From CAKZSB01 sp964573105 (GTDB lineage Bacteria; Pseudomonadota; Gammaproteobacteria; Granulosicoccales; Granulosicoccaceae), in contig CAZNIS010000001.1 of assembly GCA_964573105.1 (NCBI GenBank), forward strand, positions 248,001-312,000: a stretch of 64,000 bases of DNA, in the 5' to 3' direction. A program made the position numbers and the translations under genes. How positions within the stretch are numbered: the stretch's first letter is position 1; each line of letters starts with the position of its first letter. Below, piece after piece: positions 32,742 through 41,839 of this stretch. Under the pieces are notes generated by a model. It was given only the letters and a program-made list of their open reading frames with translations. It ran no database searches and was not told the DNA's origin.

Positions 32742-35567
32742 TTAGAACTGTTCAGTCCAGTAGACGCGTTGCACCATTTTACCGAAGTCAAGTTCGGGCA
32801 GTGTCTGGTTGCCGGCGAGCATGCTGTTCTCATCGCCGAAAAACGGCACTGGTCGGGGTGGAATACCTGGCCGATCCAGATCGATATAGCGTGTGTCTTT
32901 CGTATAGTTGCCGTCGCTGTCAGCATAAACTGGCGTGCCGTCGAGCACATTCACGGCGTAGGCGCGGCCGCTGCCTATTGCTGCGCCACAGGCAGTTGCT
33001 GGTGCCAGCGGTAGATAGGTTGAAAAAACGATCTGACTATTGATCGTGATAGACGAGGACAAATTCTTCTCGCCCGCCGCTTCGAGCTCCAGAAACCAGC
33101 CAGACGCGTCGTTTAGCGCCTGTTGCGCCATGGCGCGCTGGGTTGCATTGCCCTGCATGATGACGTTGCTGGTGGCATCGAACAGATCCGGGGTATCTTT
33201 GATTGCCTTGTAGCTCAAACCGTCGAATCGACCGTAGCCTATGCCAGCCTGCGACTCGACTGGCTGGCGAATCATATAGAAGCGATTGTTGACGGTGGTC
33301 TCCAGCGGATCGGCTCGGTTACCGGAACCAATCGATACCGACAGAAATCTGCTTCCGCGATCGTTGATCAGTGACACGTCGGGCTGATAGAAAAATCGGC
33401 GATTGGTTTGCACGGTATCGCCGGCAAGATTGGCAATGGTTCCACCACTGACCAGGTCCTGTTTCGTGGCTGCATTCAGGTTCATGTCGAATCGATGAAT
33501 CTGTCCGCCGAGGTCGGCGATATAGATCTGATCGATCATCTGATCACCGTTCAAATCGATCACTGTCGGGTCAGATGGCATGCTGTAGATCATATTTGCC
33601 ATCGTCAGTTCTGATGCGGGGCTCGCGCTCGCTTCCCAGATCAGCTCGCCAGTGTTGGCATTGACGATGAAGACGGCGTTGCCGGTGGTATCGGCAGAGC
33701 GAACGGTTTTACTGTCCTGGGCAACATCGTAACCACCTGCGAAGACCAGAACGTCAATGACTGAGCCGTTGAGACGGATTTTGCCCAGCACGGGTTTGGA
33801 CCAACTCTGACCGAGTCTTGCAAACTCCCCGGTTCCGCCTTCTATGGTCCACAAATGTTTGGGGTTGTTTTTGTCGGTGACATCAAGCGCATAGTAATTT
33901 TCGCCACCGCGGCGCATACCCGCGTAGAGGTAAACGTGCTCGCCCAGGTTTGATTCGATTTCCCGGTTGCGGTTGGCATCGTTGCGCCAGACCGTGATAT
34001 CGCCATCCATACCATAGGGCTTGGGACTGGATGGCTGATTATCCATCGAAATCTTCAATTTCTTGAGCAAATGACTGGGCACGAAAGAAAACAGTTCACC
34101 GCCAGTCTCCGCATCGATCGCGTGCAGGTAGCCCTGATTGGTGCCGAAAAACACTACCGAGTCAGGGTTAGTCGCGGTGCCACCATAATTGACGATGGTC
34201 GGTTGGGAGTGAAGCGGGTCGGCAATTTCGTTTCTCGTGTCGGTGTCGACGCCATCTCCGTCATCGTCCTGCACGTCGATACCGCGCGCCCATTTGAGAA
34301 TCTTTTCTCGCTCGGCGCCATTGGTGGCGTCAAGGTCGGCAGCGCTAATCAGGTTGTTGTCTTCGTGGATCAGGTTGCTCGCCGCCATTAGCGCAGTGCT
34401 GACACCGTTGTAAGTGACGACTTTGCGCCCAATGTGATTCAGCTGTTCTGCCGCACCACCGAGCGCGATCTGATCACCATCGACCACCGATGACCAGCCG
34501 CTTCTCGCCGTGGGCTTAATGCTCCCGGTGGTCGGATCAATGGCTGGCTCGGCCAGTGGAGTGACATCTCTCAGCAGTGGCGGGTTGCCCGAGAATTTGT
34601 AGCGTTTGAGGTTGCCGCGCCAGCGTGGATTACTGGAGGGCTGAAACAGGGTCAGGTAGACGTCCTCGCGATTTGTCAGGGGCGAGAACTGATCAACGGT
34701 AATTGCCGGTGCGGCAAATGAATTGTCCTGGCTTCTGATATCGTTCAGGATACTGGCGAACGCGGCGACCAGATCATCTGCTGAGGCGGCCTCGTGAAAG
34801 GTACCATCGCCGTTTGTGTTTGACGCGATGTCCTTCAGCCACTGCGTGGTGAAGTTAAACCCGATCGCGTGTGTTTTTACGTTGTTGGTGTCAGGTACTG
34901 CGTTGGACAAATCATTGGTTGCCATGTGCCTGGCAACCTCTATGGCACATTTACCGCCTTCGCCGTACTCTGTACCCAGGCATGACCCGAGATCACCGGA
35001 GATCGTTGTCACAGCGTTACCGTCGGCCGACGGAATACCATCGGTTAAGAGAACGACGTGATTTGATTGGCACTCATGGGAAATGGGTGACGTATAGTTG
35101 GCAGCACCATCAAGCGTAGTACCCCGAACTGGCGCACCACCGGTGTAGTAACGATAACTCTCATACAGGGCTGCGGCCGTTGGTGTGCCACCGCTGGCAT
35201 TAATTGCCTGTACTGAAGCCCTAAGTGCATCCTTGGTGGTGCTGACGTCACCGACCGGTTGCAGCAACTGGATACCGCCGTTGCTTGCCCTGCTGGTGAA
35301 TTGCATCAAGCCAACGTTGACGTTGTCCAGATTGTCCAAAACCAGATCGATTGCAGACTTCATTCGATCCAGGCGAGAAACTGTGCCCCCGTCCTTTCGA
35401 GTCATAGAGCCAGAGGCATCCAGGATCAGCAGAAGGTTGGGTGGGTTATCACCACCAAAAAACACGTCCGTGTCATCTGCAATACTGCTGCCGCTGATAC
35501 TGGTCAGCAACATCGTGCAGCCGAGCAGGACCGCTTTGCCACGTGTCGTTGCAGGTGCTTTCGCCAT
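32742..35567 (-). CDS. PilY1-like type IV pilus tip adhesin
   Basis: A 941-residue secreted protein. The signal peptide is followed by a von Willebrand A domain with MIDAS DASGSM at residues 50-55 and LLTDGIPS later. The C-terminal half is a PilC-type beta-propeller (VFFGTNQGYLHAIDAETGGE, YYALDVTDKNNPKHLW) with a calcium site starting at Asp671 (DLNGDQMIDQIY), the hallmark by which PilY1 controls pilus retraction. A second acidic loop DDDGDGVDTD lies mid-protein. Length is slightly under Pseudomonas PilY1 (about 1160). No minor pilins (fimT, pilV, pilW, pilX, pilE) lie beside it here. Confidence 0.85.
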   Translation of the reverse strand: MAKAPATTRGKAVLLGCTMLLTSISGSSIADDTDVFFGGDNPPNLLLILDASGSMTRKDGGTVSRLDRMKSAIDLVLDNLDNVNVGLMQFTSRASNGGIQLLQPVGDVSTTKDALRASVQAINASGGTPTAAALYESYRYYTGGAPVRGTTLDGAANYTSPISHECQSNHVVLLTDGIPSADGNAVTTISGDLGSCLGTEYGEGGKCAIEVARHMATNDLSNAVPDTNNVKTHAIGFNFTTQWLKDIASNTNGDGTFHEAASADDLVAAFASILNDIRSQDNSFAAPAITVDQFSPLTNREDVYLTLFQPSSNPRWRGNLKRYKFSGNPPLLRDVTPLAEPAIDPTTGSIKPTARSGWSSVVDGDQIALGGAAEQLNHIGRKVVTYNGVSTALMAASNLIHEDNNLISAADLDATNGAEREKILKWARGIDVQDDDGDGVDTDTRNEIADPLHSQPTIVNYGGTATNPDSVVFFGTNQGYLHAIDAETGGELFSFVPSHLLKKLKISMDNQPSSPKPYGMDGDITVWRNDANRNREIESNLGEHVYLYAGMRRGGENYYALDVTDKNNPKHLWTIEGGTGEFARLGQSWSKPVLGKIRLNGSVIDVLVFAGGYDVAQDSKTVRSADTTGNAVFIVNANTGELIWEASASPASELTMANMIYSMPSDPTVIDLNGDQMIDQIYIADLGGQIHRFDMNLNAATKQDLVSGGTIANLAGDTVQTNRRFFYQPDVSLINDRGSRFLSVSIGSGNRADPLETTVNNRFYMIRQPVESQAGIGYGRFDGLSYKAIKDTPDLFDATSNVIMQGNATQRAMAQQALNDASGWFLELEAAGEKNLSSSITINSQIVFSTYLPLAPATACGAAIGSGRAYAVNVLDGTPVYADSDGNYTKDTRYIDLDRPGIPPRPVPFFGDENSMLAGNQTLPELDFGKMVQRVYWTEQF

Positions 35568-35747
35568 TTGAAGTATTCCCGTGCCCGCGGTATTGACTAA
35601 TTCAGGAGCTAAGTCGCAGCCGCACGGTCGCAGTTCGGGTCGGTCGGACCGACACGAGTCGATCGGTGCTGGCTACGTAGGGTTGACGGCAGTACGTGGC
35701 GAAACTTTATCGGCGCCGGTTTGCTCGGGCGCGAACACGAAAACACT

Positions 35748-35770
35748 GGCCCGGCTGTAACTGCCGGGCC
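35748..35770 (-). terminator. Possible terminator of the gamma-glutamyltransferase gene
   Basis: Perfect 8-bp stem GGCCCGGC (35748-35755), 7-base loop, GCCGGGCC (35763-35770), 26 bp beyond the stop codon of the minus-strand gene. On the minus strand it is followed by AGTGTTTTCG, a weak T run, so efficiency may be modest. Confidence 0.55.
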
Positions 35771-35795
35771 GTTGGTACAGCAGATTGACCAGGGT

Positions 35796-37520
35796 TTATT
35801 TGCCGGCGGCGATGCCCTCGCGGCGCGAATCCGCGCCCCCGATCAACTGCCCGTCCTGCAATAGGATGGCGTGAAGACCGGATGTCAGTGGTCGAACTTT
35901 GGTTTTGTGACCTAGGCTCTCGAGTCCGGCCACCAGTTGTTCGGCGTCGGTACCTTGCTCCAGGTCTGTCGCACCGTTGCGATTGACGACATGAGGCATA
36001 TCGACAGCCGCCTGTGGGTCCATGCCCCAATCGAGCATTGCAATAACCGATTGTGTGACATAGTTAATGATGCGCGATCCGCCCGGGGAGCCTGTGAGAA
36101 GATAGGGTTTCCCGTCTTTCAGCACGATGGTTGGCGACATTGAGGATCGCGGGCGTTTACCCGCCTCGACCCGATTGGCAATCGGTTTGCCGTCTTTTTC
36201 AGGGCGGCGTGAGAAATCGGTTAGTTCGTTGTTCAGCAGAAATCCGTTGGTCATGACCCGGGAGCCGAATCCGGTTTCGATTGTGGTGGTCATTGAGATC
36301 ATGTCGCCGTGTTGGTCGACAATCGAAAAATGCGACGTGCCCGCGCGCTCAGGCTGTGTATCGGGCGCCCACAAACCGGCGCTCTTTTCTGGCGGTGTGC
36401 CGGCAGTTGCCTTTTCCATCGCACTGTCGGGATCGATCAGTTTTGCCCGCTCGGCGAGATAGTCCGGATCGAGCAGGCCTTCGGTTGGCATGTCGACAAA
36501 ATCGGCGTCCGCCATGTACATGCCGCGATCTGCGTAGGCGAGCTTGGCGGCTTCCAGATAGAGGTGCCAGGCCTCAGGGGTTGGACCCATGGATGCTAGA
36601 TCAAATCTCGATAACAGGGTCAGGATTTGTCCCATGGTTAGACCACCTGAGGTTGGCGGCCCCATACCGCAAACCTGATAATCCCTGTAATCGAAACAAA
36701 TCGGCTCGCGTTCGATCACCTCGTACGCGGCCAAGTCCTCCATGGTGAGTTCGCCGGTATTGATATCGGTTTGCACCGCTGCGACGATATCTTCGGCAAT
36801 GGTACCGGTGTAGAACGGTGCCGAACCCTGCAGTGCGATCTGACGCAGAGCATCGGCGAATTCAGGATTTTTTAAATAGCTGCCAGCGCTTTTCGGCGAT
36901 CCATCCGGGTTGAAGAAGTAGGCTCTGGTCGAATCGAACAAGTCGAGCTTCTTTTCTTGCGCCGCAGCGATAGAGTTGGCTAGTCGCGGCGATATTTTAA
37001 ATCCCGCTTGCGCGCGCACAATCGCGGGTACCAGCAGCTTTCTCCACAATTGAGTGCCGTGTTGCTGATGCACGGTCTCCAGCAGTTTCAGGGTTCCGGG
37101 AACGCCGACTGATCGGCCACCTACAACCGCATCCCACCAGCCTACCGGTTCGCCGCTTTCGTCCAGCCAGTATTCCGGTGTGGCGGATAGGGGGGCTTTT
37201 TCACGACCGTCGTAAGTGAGTAGGGTTTTTTCCGATTCGTCCCAGTAGAGCATAAAAGCACCGCCGCCGATCCCGGAAGATTGTGGTTCGACTAGATTGA
37301 GTACCGTCTGCACGACTACCGCGGCATCGGCGGCAGTGCCACCCGCCTCAAGGACTTTCAACCCCTCCATTACCGCGACAGGATTGGCAGCAGAGATCAT
37401 GTACTGTTCCGCCACCACGGACGCGCGTACTTCATTCTGTGCATCTGGTTGTTGTGTATCTGCATGCGCGCTGGAACCGAGCGCGAGCAACATGGCGATG
37501 ATCGTGGTCTTGATACGCAT
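35796..37520 (-). CDS. ggt: Gamma-glutamyltransferase (glutathione hydrolase)
   Basis: A 574-residue periplasmic N-terminal nucleophile hydrolase. A signal peptide (residues 1-20, ending SSAHA) precedes the large subunit, whose signature is EPQSSGIGGGAFMLYW. Self-cleavage is expected before Thr395 in GTSHFSIVDQHG, the nucleophile of the small subunit. The small subunit keeps GSPGGSRIIN (oxyanion site). It transfers or hydrolyses gamma-glutamyl groups, for example from glutathione. A GGAGGA ribosome site precedes the ATG. Confidence 0.95.
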   Translation of the reverse strand: MRIKTTIIAMLLALGSSAHADTQQPDAQNEVRASVVAEQYMISAANPVAVMEGLKVLEAGGTAADAAVVVQTVLNLVEPQSSGIGGGAFMLYWDESEKTLLTYDGREKAPLSATPEYWLDESGEPVGWWDAVVGGRSVGVPGTLKLLETVHQQHGTQLWRKLLVPAIVRAQAGFKISPRLANSIAAAQEKKLDLFDSTRAYFFNPDGSPKSAGSYLKNPEFADALRQIALQGSAPFYTGTIAEDIVAAVQTDINTGELTMEDLAAYEVIEREPICFDYRDYQVCGMGPPTSGGLTMGQILTLLSRFDLASMGPTPEAWHLYLEAAKLAYADRGMYMADADFVDMPTEGLLDPDYLAERAKLIDPDSAMEKATAGTPPEKSAGLWAPDTQPERAGTSHFSIVDQHGDMISMTTTIETGFGSRVMTNGFLLNNELTDFSRRPEKDGKPIANRVEAGKRPRSSMSPTIVLKDGKPYLLTGSPGGSRIINYVTQSVIAMLDWGMDPQAAVDMPHVVNRNGATDLEQGTDAEQLVAGLESLGHKTKVRPLTSGLHAILLQDGQLIGGADSRREGIAAGK

Positions 37521-37743
37521 TCTTTCCTCCGTGTGATTGGACAGGAGCGTTCTCCCACTGCTGACGCTATCACATTTACCGGCTCCCGGCAGTGTCGACC
37601 GGCAATGCGGCCCGCGCGCCAGGGGGCTTGTCGAGGTCCTTTAGCGTCGCGTTGATCACTCCTGTGAGCCGGTGTATACAGCAACCACGAATACAGGTAA
37701 ATTCCGTCACCGGTGTACGCTAACCCTCGGGACTCAAGCTTCA

Positions 37744-38472
37744 GTGGATATCAGGCCTTTCTTTCAACATGAGGATGACGTGATCTGGTTTCGGCGTTCT
37801 GATGCCAGTCGGTTCGCCAAATCGGTTGCCAACGACTTCAACCCGATACACGATCCGGACGCTCGCCGATTTTGTGTGCCCGGTGATCTACTGTTTGCCA
37901 GCACGCTATCGCTTTGCGGTGTCAACAGCCACATGGCGTTCGACTTTATCAGCATGGTTGACGAATCTGACCGGCTGACACTTGAAACAACCGAAGGCGC
38001 AATACGTTGGCACGATGGTGGTGACACCGTCTACCTCGAGGCGGCGAGATCCGGCGAACACACGACTGATATACAGGCCATCAATGCGATTGTCGAAGCC
38101 TACGTTCGGTTTTCGGGACAGACCTTTCCGTATGTGCTGGTCGATCTGATGAAATCAGAAAACGTCATGATTAATGCCGCGCGACCACTGGTGATGTACA
38201 AAAGCATGGCACTCAAGCTCGATCGATTGAATGTGAAAGTGGCAGAACTTCAGTTTCGGTCTGCGCAGTTTGAGGGCAGCGGAAAAAAAGGCGAGGTAAC
38301 ACTGTCCTTCGATTTGTATGAATCCGGTGAGTTGTTTGGAACGGGTAACAAGAAAATGTTGTTGGGCGGTCTGCGTCCCTATGATCAGGTGGTGATCGAC
38401 GAACTCGTCGCCAACTACAATCAAACAAAGCAAGCCTACCTGGCCAAAGTCGGGGAAGTGACAACTGTATAG
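37744..38472 (+). CDS. DUF3581 family protein
   Basis: A 242-residue cytoplasmic protein. I place the start at GTG 37744, because family members begin just before the segment FRRSDASRFAKSVANDFNPIHD; an earlier in-frame GTG at 37672 adds 24 residues unlike the family. The conserved hot-dog-like motif DFNPIHDPDARRFCVPGDLLF resembles MaoC-type dehydratase active sites (Asp and His). DUF3581 has no proven function; a thioesterase or dehydratase-like activity is conceivable. The permease downstream starts after 72 bp. Confidence 0.75.
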   Translation: MDIRPFFQHEDDVIWFRRSDASRFAKSVANDFNPIHDPDARRFCVPGDLLFASTLSLCGVNSHMAFDFISMVDESDRLTLETTEGAIRWHDGGDTVYLEAARSGEHTTDIQAINAIVEAYVRFSGQTFPYVLVDLMKSENVMINAARPLVMYKSMALKLDRLNVKVAELQFRSAQFEGSGKKGEVTLSFDLYESGELFGTGNKKMLLGGLRPYDQVVIDELVANYNQTKQAYLAKVGEVTTV

Positions 38473-38544
38473 TCTACTGTTGCGTCTCATCGACAACACG
38501 GGTGTCGACGCGGTGCGTTTTGTCTCATCACCCATAGTGCCTAC

Positions 38545-39882
38545 TTGAATCACGCCATCCGGAAACCGGACGTCATCTCGCGGCGAGCACTCGGTGGGGT
38601 GCTGATCGCATTGATGATCACCACGCTGGTGCTGGGTGATCTGGTGCTGGGCGCAGCAGCCTACTGGCCACCTTTGATTGCCGGTGCTTTCGCGTGGGCT
38701 GCGGCATTGTTGCTGCTGCCCGAGATCTCCGCGTCGCAGCGCGCGATCATCCTGGTCATCGCTGGTATCGGGATCGTACTGATTGTGATTGCGGTGTCGC
38801 GCGATGCAACGATTAATGTCGAGGCGATTTTTGGCGGCAATGCGCGTCTGCTGAGTATGATCGCTGCGGTCGGCTTTCTCAGACTGGTGGCGATCGCGCC
38901 GAACCAGCGAACCACGGGTACGCCCAGGGGTTGGGGGGCTTATCTTAAGACACTCTCTGGCGTGAGCCTTTTTGGATCAGTAATTAATATTTCCGCTCCA
39001 ATCCTGGTGGCTGACCGGCTTGCTCGTGGGGGGACTCTGGACAGGTTGTCTTCGCAATCGATCACCAGAGTATTCTCGGGCTGTTCCGCGTGGTCGCCCT
39101 TCTATGGTGGCATGGCTGCGGTGTTGACTTACGTACCCAGTGCCAATGTGTTGTTTTTAATGCCTGTCTGTCTACCGTTCGCGATGCTGGGTTTATGTGT
39201 CGTTTTGCTGGAGGCGAAAACGCGCTACCGACAGGAGGTAGCGCAATTCAATGGATATCCACTGGGTCTGGAAAATCTCTGGACGCCACTGCTATTGACA
39301 GTAACCGTGATTGCCCTTGTGCTGGCCATAGACGGGATTTCCATTCTGACTGCTATTGCTGCCGCCTCGTTGCTCGTAACGGTGGTAATGCTACTCAAAC
39401 GGCAATCGCCGCATTCAGCATGGGCGACCATCAAGGGGCATATCACAACCGGCCTGCCAGGGATGGTGAATGAGTTGTTGCTATTTCTGTCTGCGGGAAT
39501 CATTGCCACCGGCCTGGCGGGGTTGATTAGCACTGGGGCGCTGGTCCTGCCGGCTGCCGACTTCGATGCCCTGGCCGCGTTTTTGATACTCGGTGGAATG
39601 CTGGTTTTTGCTTGTCTGGGCGTGCATCCGCTGATTATCGTATCTGGCGGCACGCCGATTCTGTTGGCGCTTGATCCTGCACCCAACCTGCTGGCGGTGG
39701 TTTATTTGTTTGCCTGGAGTCTTGGCACCAGTGCCAGTCCGCTATCCGGTACTCATCTGGTGTTTCAGGGGCGCTATGGCATACCCAGTTGGCTGGCAGC
39801 CGTTAGGAACTGGCCGTATGTGGCCGTGATGTATGCGTTCTCACTGCCGTATCTGTTTGCAGTGCATTGGTTTATTGGCTAG
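38545..39882 (+). CDS. Polytopic membrane protein, probable transporter of unknown substrate
   Basis: A 445-residue protein with about 11-12 hydrophobic helices; TTG start at 38545 is the only workable start close to the first helix. There are re-entrant-type stretches rich in small residues (SGCSAWSPFYGGMAAVLTYVP and GTSASPLSGTHLVFQGRYG), placed symmetrically in the two halves. This resembles ion-transporter superfamily permeases with inverted repeats, but no family name is certain. The stop codon TAG is part of the CTAG flanking the MITE-like element, which begins at the next base. Confidence 0.7.
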   Translation: MNHAIRKPDVISRRALGGVLIALMITTLVLGDLVLGAAAYWPPLIAGAFAWAAALLLLPEISASQRAIILVIAGIGIVLIVIAVSRDATINVEAIFGGNARLLSMIAAVGFLRLVAIAPNQRTTGTPRGWGAYLKTLSGVSLFGSVINISAPILVADRLARGGTLDRLSSQSITRVFSGCSAWSPFYGGMAAVLTYVPSANVLFLMPVCLPFAMLGLCVVLLEAKTRYRQEVAQFNGYPLGLENLWTPLLLTVTVIALVLAIDGISILTAIAAASLLVTVVMLLKRQSPHSAWATIKGHITTGLPGMVNELLLFLSAGIIATGLAGLISTGALVLPAADFDALAAFLILGGMLVFACLGVHPLIIVSGGTPILLALDPAPNLLAVVYLFAWSLGTSASPLSGTHLVFQGRYGIPSWLAAVRNWPYVAVMYAFSLPYLFAVHWFIG

Positions 39883-40054
39883 CAGGATGTTGAAAAACTA
39901 TTGCGCTCGGTCTGACCGGGCTGGCGTTCCAGGGCGTTAAATTTTCCCTGGAGCGCCAGCCCGGTCAAAATGCTCATTTATAAAACATAAACTGCACTTT
40001 TTCGGTCAAATTTGCGTACTCAGACCTTCGCTCATGAGGTTTTTCAACACCCTG
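39883..40054. mobile_element. MITE-like nonautonomous element, 172 bp
   Basis: Terminal inverted repeats of 16 bp with one mismatch: CAGGATGTTGAAAAAC at 39883-39898, and at 40039-40054 the reverse complement of CAGGGTGTTGAAAAAC. Flanks are CTAG (39879-39882) and TTAG (40055-40058), a probable 4-bp target duplication of YTAR type with one change. Inside is a 22-bp stem with one mismatch (39913-39934 and 39946-39967) around an 11-base loop. It encodes no protein. The GTTGAAAAAC end motif recurs at ends of several DDE-transposase elements (IS5- and IS1182-like); exact family is unresolved. Confidence 0.75.
39913..39967. repeat. Internal long hairpin of the MITE-like element
   Basis: Left arm TGACCGGGCTGGCGTTCCAGGG-type sequence (39913-39934, 22 bases) pairs with 39946-39967 with a single mismatch (a possible G-U pair in RNA). 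The loop 39935-39945 is AT-rich. It is followed by AAAA but no T run. As RNA it would form a very stable stem just after the permease stop codon and may serve as its transcript end. Confidence 0.8.
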
Positions 40055-40103
40055 TTAGATGCCGTCTTGCGGCGAGCTGACCCTGCGCGCGTTGCGGTGG
40101 CAG

Positions 40104-40691
40104 TCAGCGGCCCTGCCATTGGCGTTTCGGGCCGGTGTCGATGTGAATGAAATCAGACGTGGGGTAATAGCCAACACCGCCAACGCCCAGATGTACGCCG
40201 ATGTCCCGAATTTTAGTGGTTTGAACACCCGGTATGCGTAGATCGATCGCTCGACCGCGCATGTGGTAACTGTTTTTGGCGACCCCGGATGATCGCTTGG
40301 CGAGCATTTGATTGGTCTTGGGTGAACGATACCCGGAGATGATATGGACGGGACGGGAGTTACCGATTTTGAGATTGGTGAGATAGAGAATACTCAGCAA
40401 TCTGGGGTCGATGAATTTTACGTCGCCTGTGCGATGATCGCGGAGTAACCAATTGATTTCCCGTAGGCTTTCAGGGTTGTAGTGACCGTCCGACCAGAAC
40501 ACAGTCGACAGCCTTTCATCGGTGTGCAGATTGTGCAGAGATACGCTCAACTCAGGCCGTCTCGCAACACTGGCCTGAAGCGCTGGTGACAAGGGCAGTA
40601 GCGCCCCGGCAGTCACAGCGGCCGATACCAGGCCGAATCGGCGACGACTGTGGTTGGGTAGATTGATTGAATCTGCGGTGGAATCCGGCAT
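40104..40691 (-). CDS. YcbK-type (DUF882, peptidase M15-like) Tat-exported protein
   Basis: A 195-residue protein starting at ATG 40691 with a twin-arginine signal (NHSRRRFGLVSAAVTAG). The mature domain has ISGYRSPKTNQML and SYHMRGRAIDLRIPG, then FIHIDTGPKRQW. His, Asp and His of these segments form the zinc site of the M15/DUF882 fold shared with D,D-carboxypeptidases and YcbK. A role in peptidoglycan trimming in the periplasm is likely. The frame extends upstream by 61 codons, but these lack signal-peptide character and would bury the Tat motif. Its stop lies 49 bp from the MITE-like element. Confidence 0.85.
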   Translation of the reverse strand: MPDSTADSINLPNHSRRRFGLVSAAVTAGALLPLSPALQASVARRPELSVSLHNLHTDERLSTVFWSDGHYNPESLREINWLLRDHRTGDVKFIDPRLLSILYLTNLKIGNSRPVHIISGYRSPKTNQMLAKRSSGVAKNSYHMRGRAIDLRIPGVQTTKIRDIGVHLGVGGVGYYPTSDFIHIDTGPKRQWQGR

Positions 40692-40939
40692 GTCGGCACT
40701 CGGCGGTAGCGGGCAGACGGGGCAATGTGCCTCATAGGAGAGCAGCCCCGAAGCACGATTATACCCGGATCGGTTTCCCCAAAGATTGAACACTTGCGCG
40801 GTTTTGAGGCCGCCGATGCAACGTATCTCCTGCACAAACGGGGAAAAGATCACGTAACGGCAAAAGTTGCGCACCCGACTGCCGATGCCGGCACGGAAGT
40901 TACATGAGCCTGATTGACGGAAATTGATAAGGCTGTGAC

Positions 40940-41839
40940 ATGCTGAATCTGGCGATACTGGTGTTCCTGGGCGTGCTGACCATCGCTGTCATCGCGCGAT
41001 TGAGGGCAGAAAGCGTACGTAATCAGCGAGCGCGGACGTCGCGCGTTCACAAAGAACCGATTATCGATCGGGTCGAACTGTTGGACGATACCGATCACTA
41101 CTATCAGCCTGCCGAATCCACCGATGAACCGATCGAGTGGCTGGCGCATCAGTACAAGAAAGACCCCGTCATCTGGGATAACCAGGATGATGGCTTCTAC
41201 GACAACCCGGCCAATCGGGAATTCAGCATCCGTGTCCGCAGGAAGTTGCGTGTCAGCTATTTCGATCGCGAGGGCCAGGAGACGCTGCGGCAGATTGATA
41301 CGCTGCGACTGGGTGAAACGACGGCCGGAACGCCTCAAGTGCTGGCCTACTGCCACACCTACATGAGAAATCTCACTTTTCGTCCCGCATCAATGCAGGA
41401 TTGCGTCGATCTGGATACGGGTCTGAGAATCACTGACGTCGTCGCCTACCTGACTCAGGAATACGGCGCCTCTGCGCAGGCCAGCTGTGACCGCGCGTTT
41501 TCCGACTATCAGGATATCTTCAGGACACTGCTGTACCTCGATCAGAACTCAAAGGGTACGGATCCTGCCGTCGTCGACGTGCTGACCCAAGCTTGCCGGC
41601 AAGTTTCAGAAGATGAGCGGGTGAGTGCCGGCATGGTTCGCGAAGCACTTCAGTCTCTGCCACCCATGAGTAGAGATCAGTTCGAGATAAGCGTTAGTCG
41701 CTTTACTCAAATGCGTATGCCCATCGACATAGCCAGCACTGCCGACAGCATGATCAATGCGATGCGACGGCCTGGAGCGATTGCCCACGAGGCCAGAGCG
41801 TACATTGAGATGAGAGAACGTTTGCCGGTCCCGCTATAG
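40940..41839 (+). CDS. Membrane-anchored protein with a WYL-like domain
   Basis: A 299-residue protein with an N-terminal membrane anchor (residues 2-19), a polar linker with acidic and Tyr-rich parts, then a beta domain REFSIRVRRKLRVSYFDREG through AYCHTYMRNLTFRPASMQD. That arrangement (basic residues, Y-D-x-x-G turn, Tyr-Cys, final FRxxxxxD) resembles the WYL ligand-binding domain. The helical C-terminal part (about 170-290) loosely resembles TerB-like domains. WYL domains usually sit in cytoplasmic regulators, so a membrane anchor is unusual. Assignment is by eye and uncertain. Confidence 0.6.
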   Translation: MLNLAILVFLGVLTIAVIARLRAESVRNQRARTSRVHKEPIIDRVELLDDTDHYYQPAESTDEPIEWLAHQYKKDPVIWDNQDDGFYDNPANREFSIRVRRKLRVSYFDREGQETLRQIDTLRLGETTAGTPQVLAYCHTYMRNLTFRPASMQDCVDLDTGLRITDVVAYLTQEYGASAQASCDRAFSDYQDIFRTLLYLDQNSKGTDPAVVDVLTQACRQVSEDERVSAGMVREALQSLPPMSRDQFEISVSRFTQMRMPIDIASTADSMINAMRRPGAIAHEARAYIEMRERLPVPL

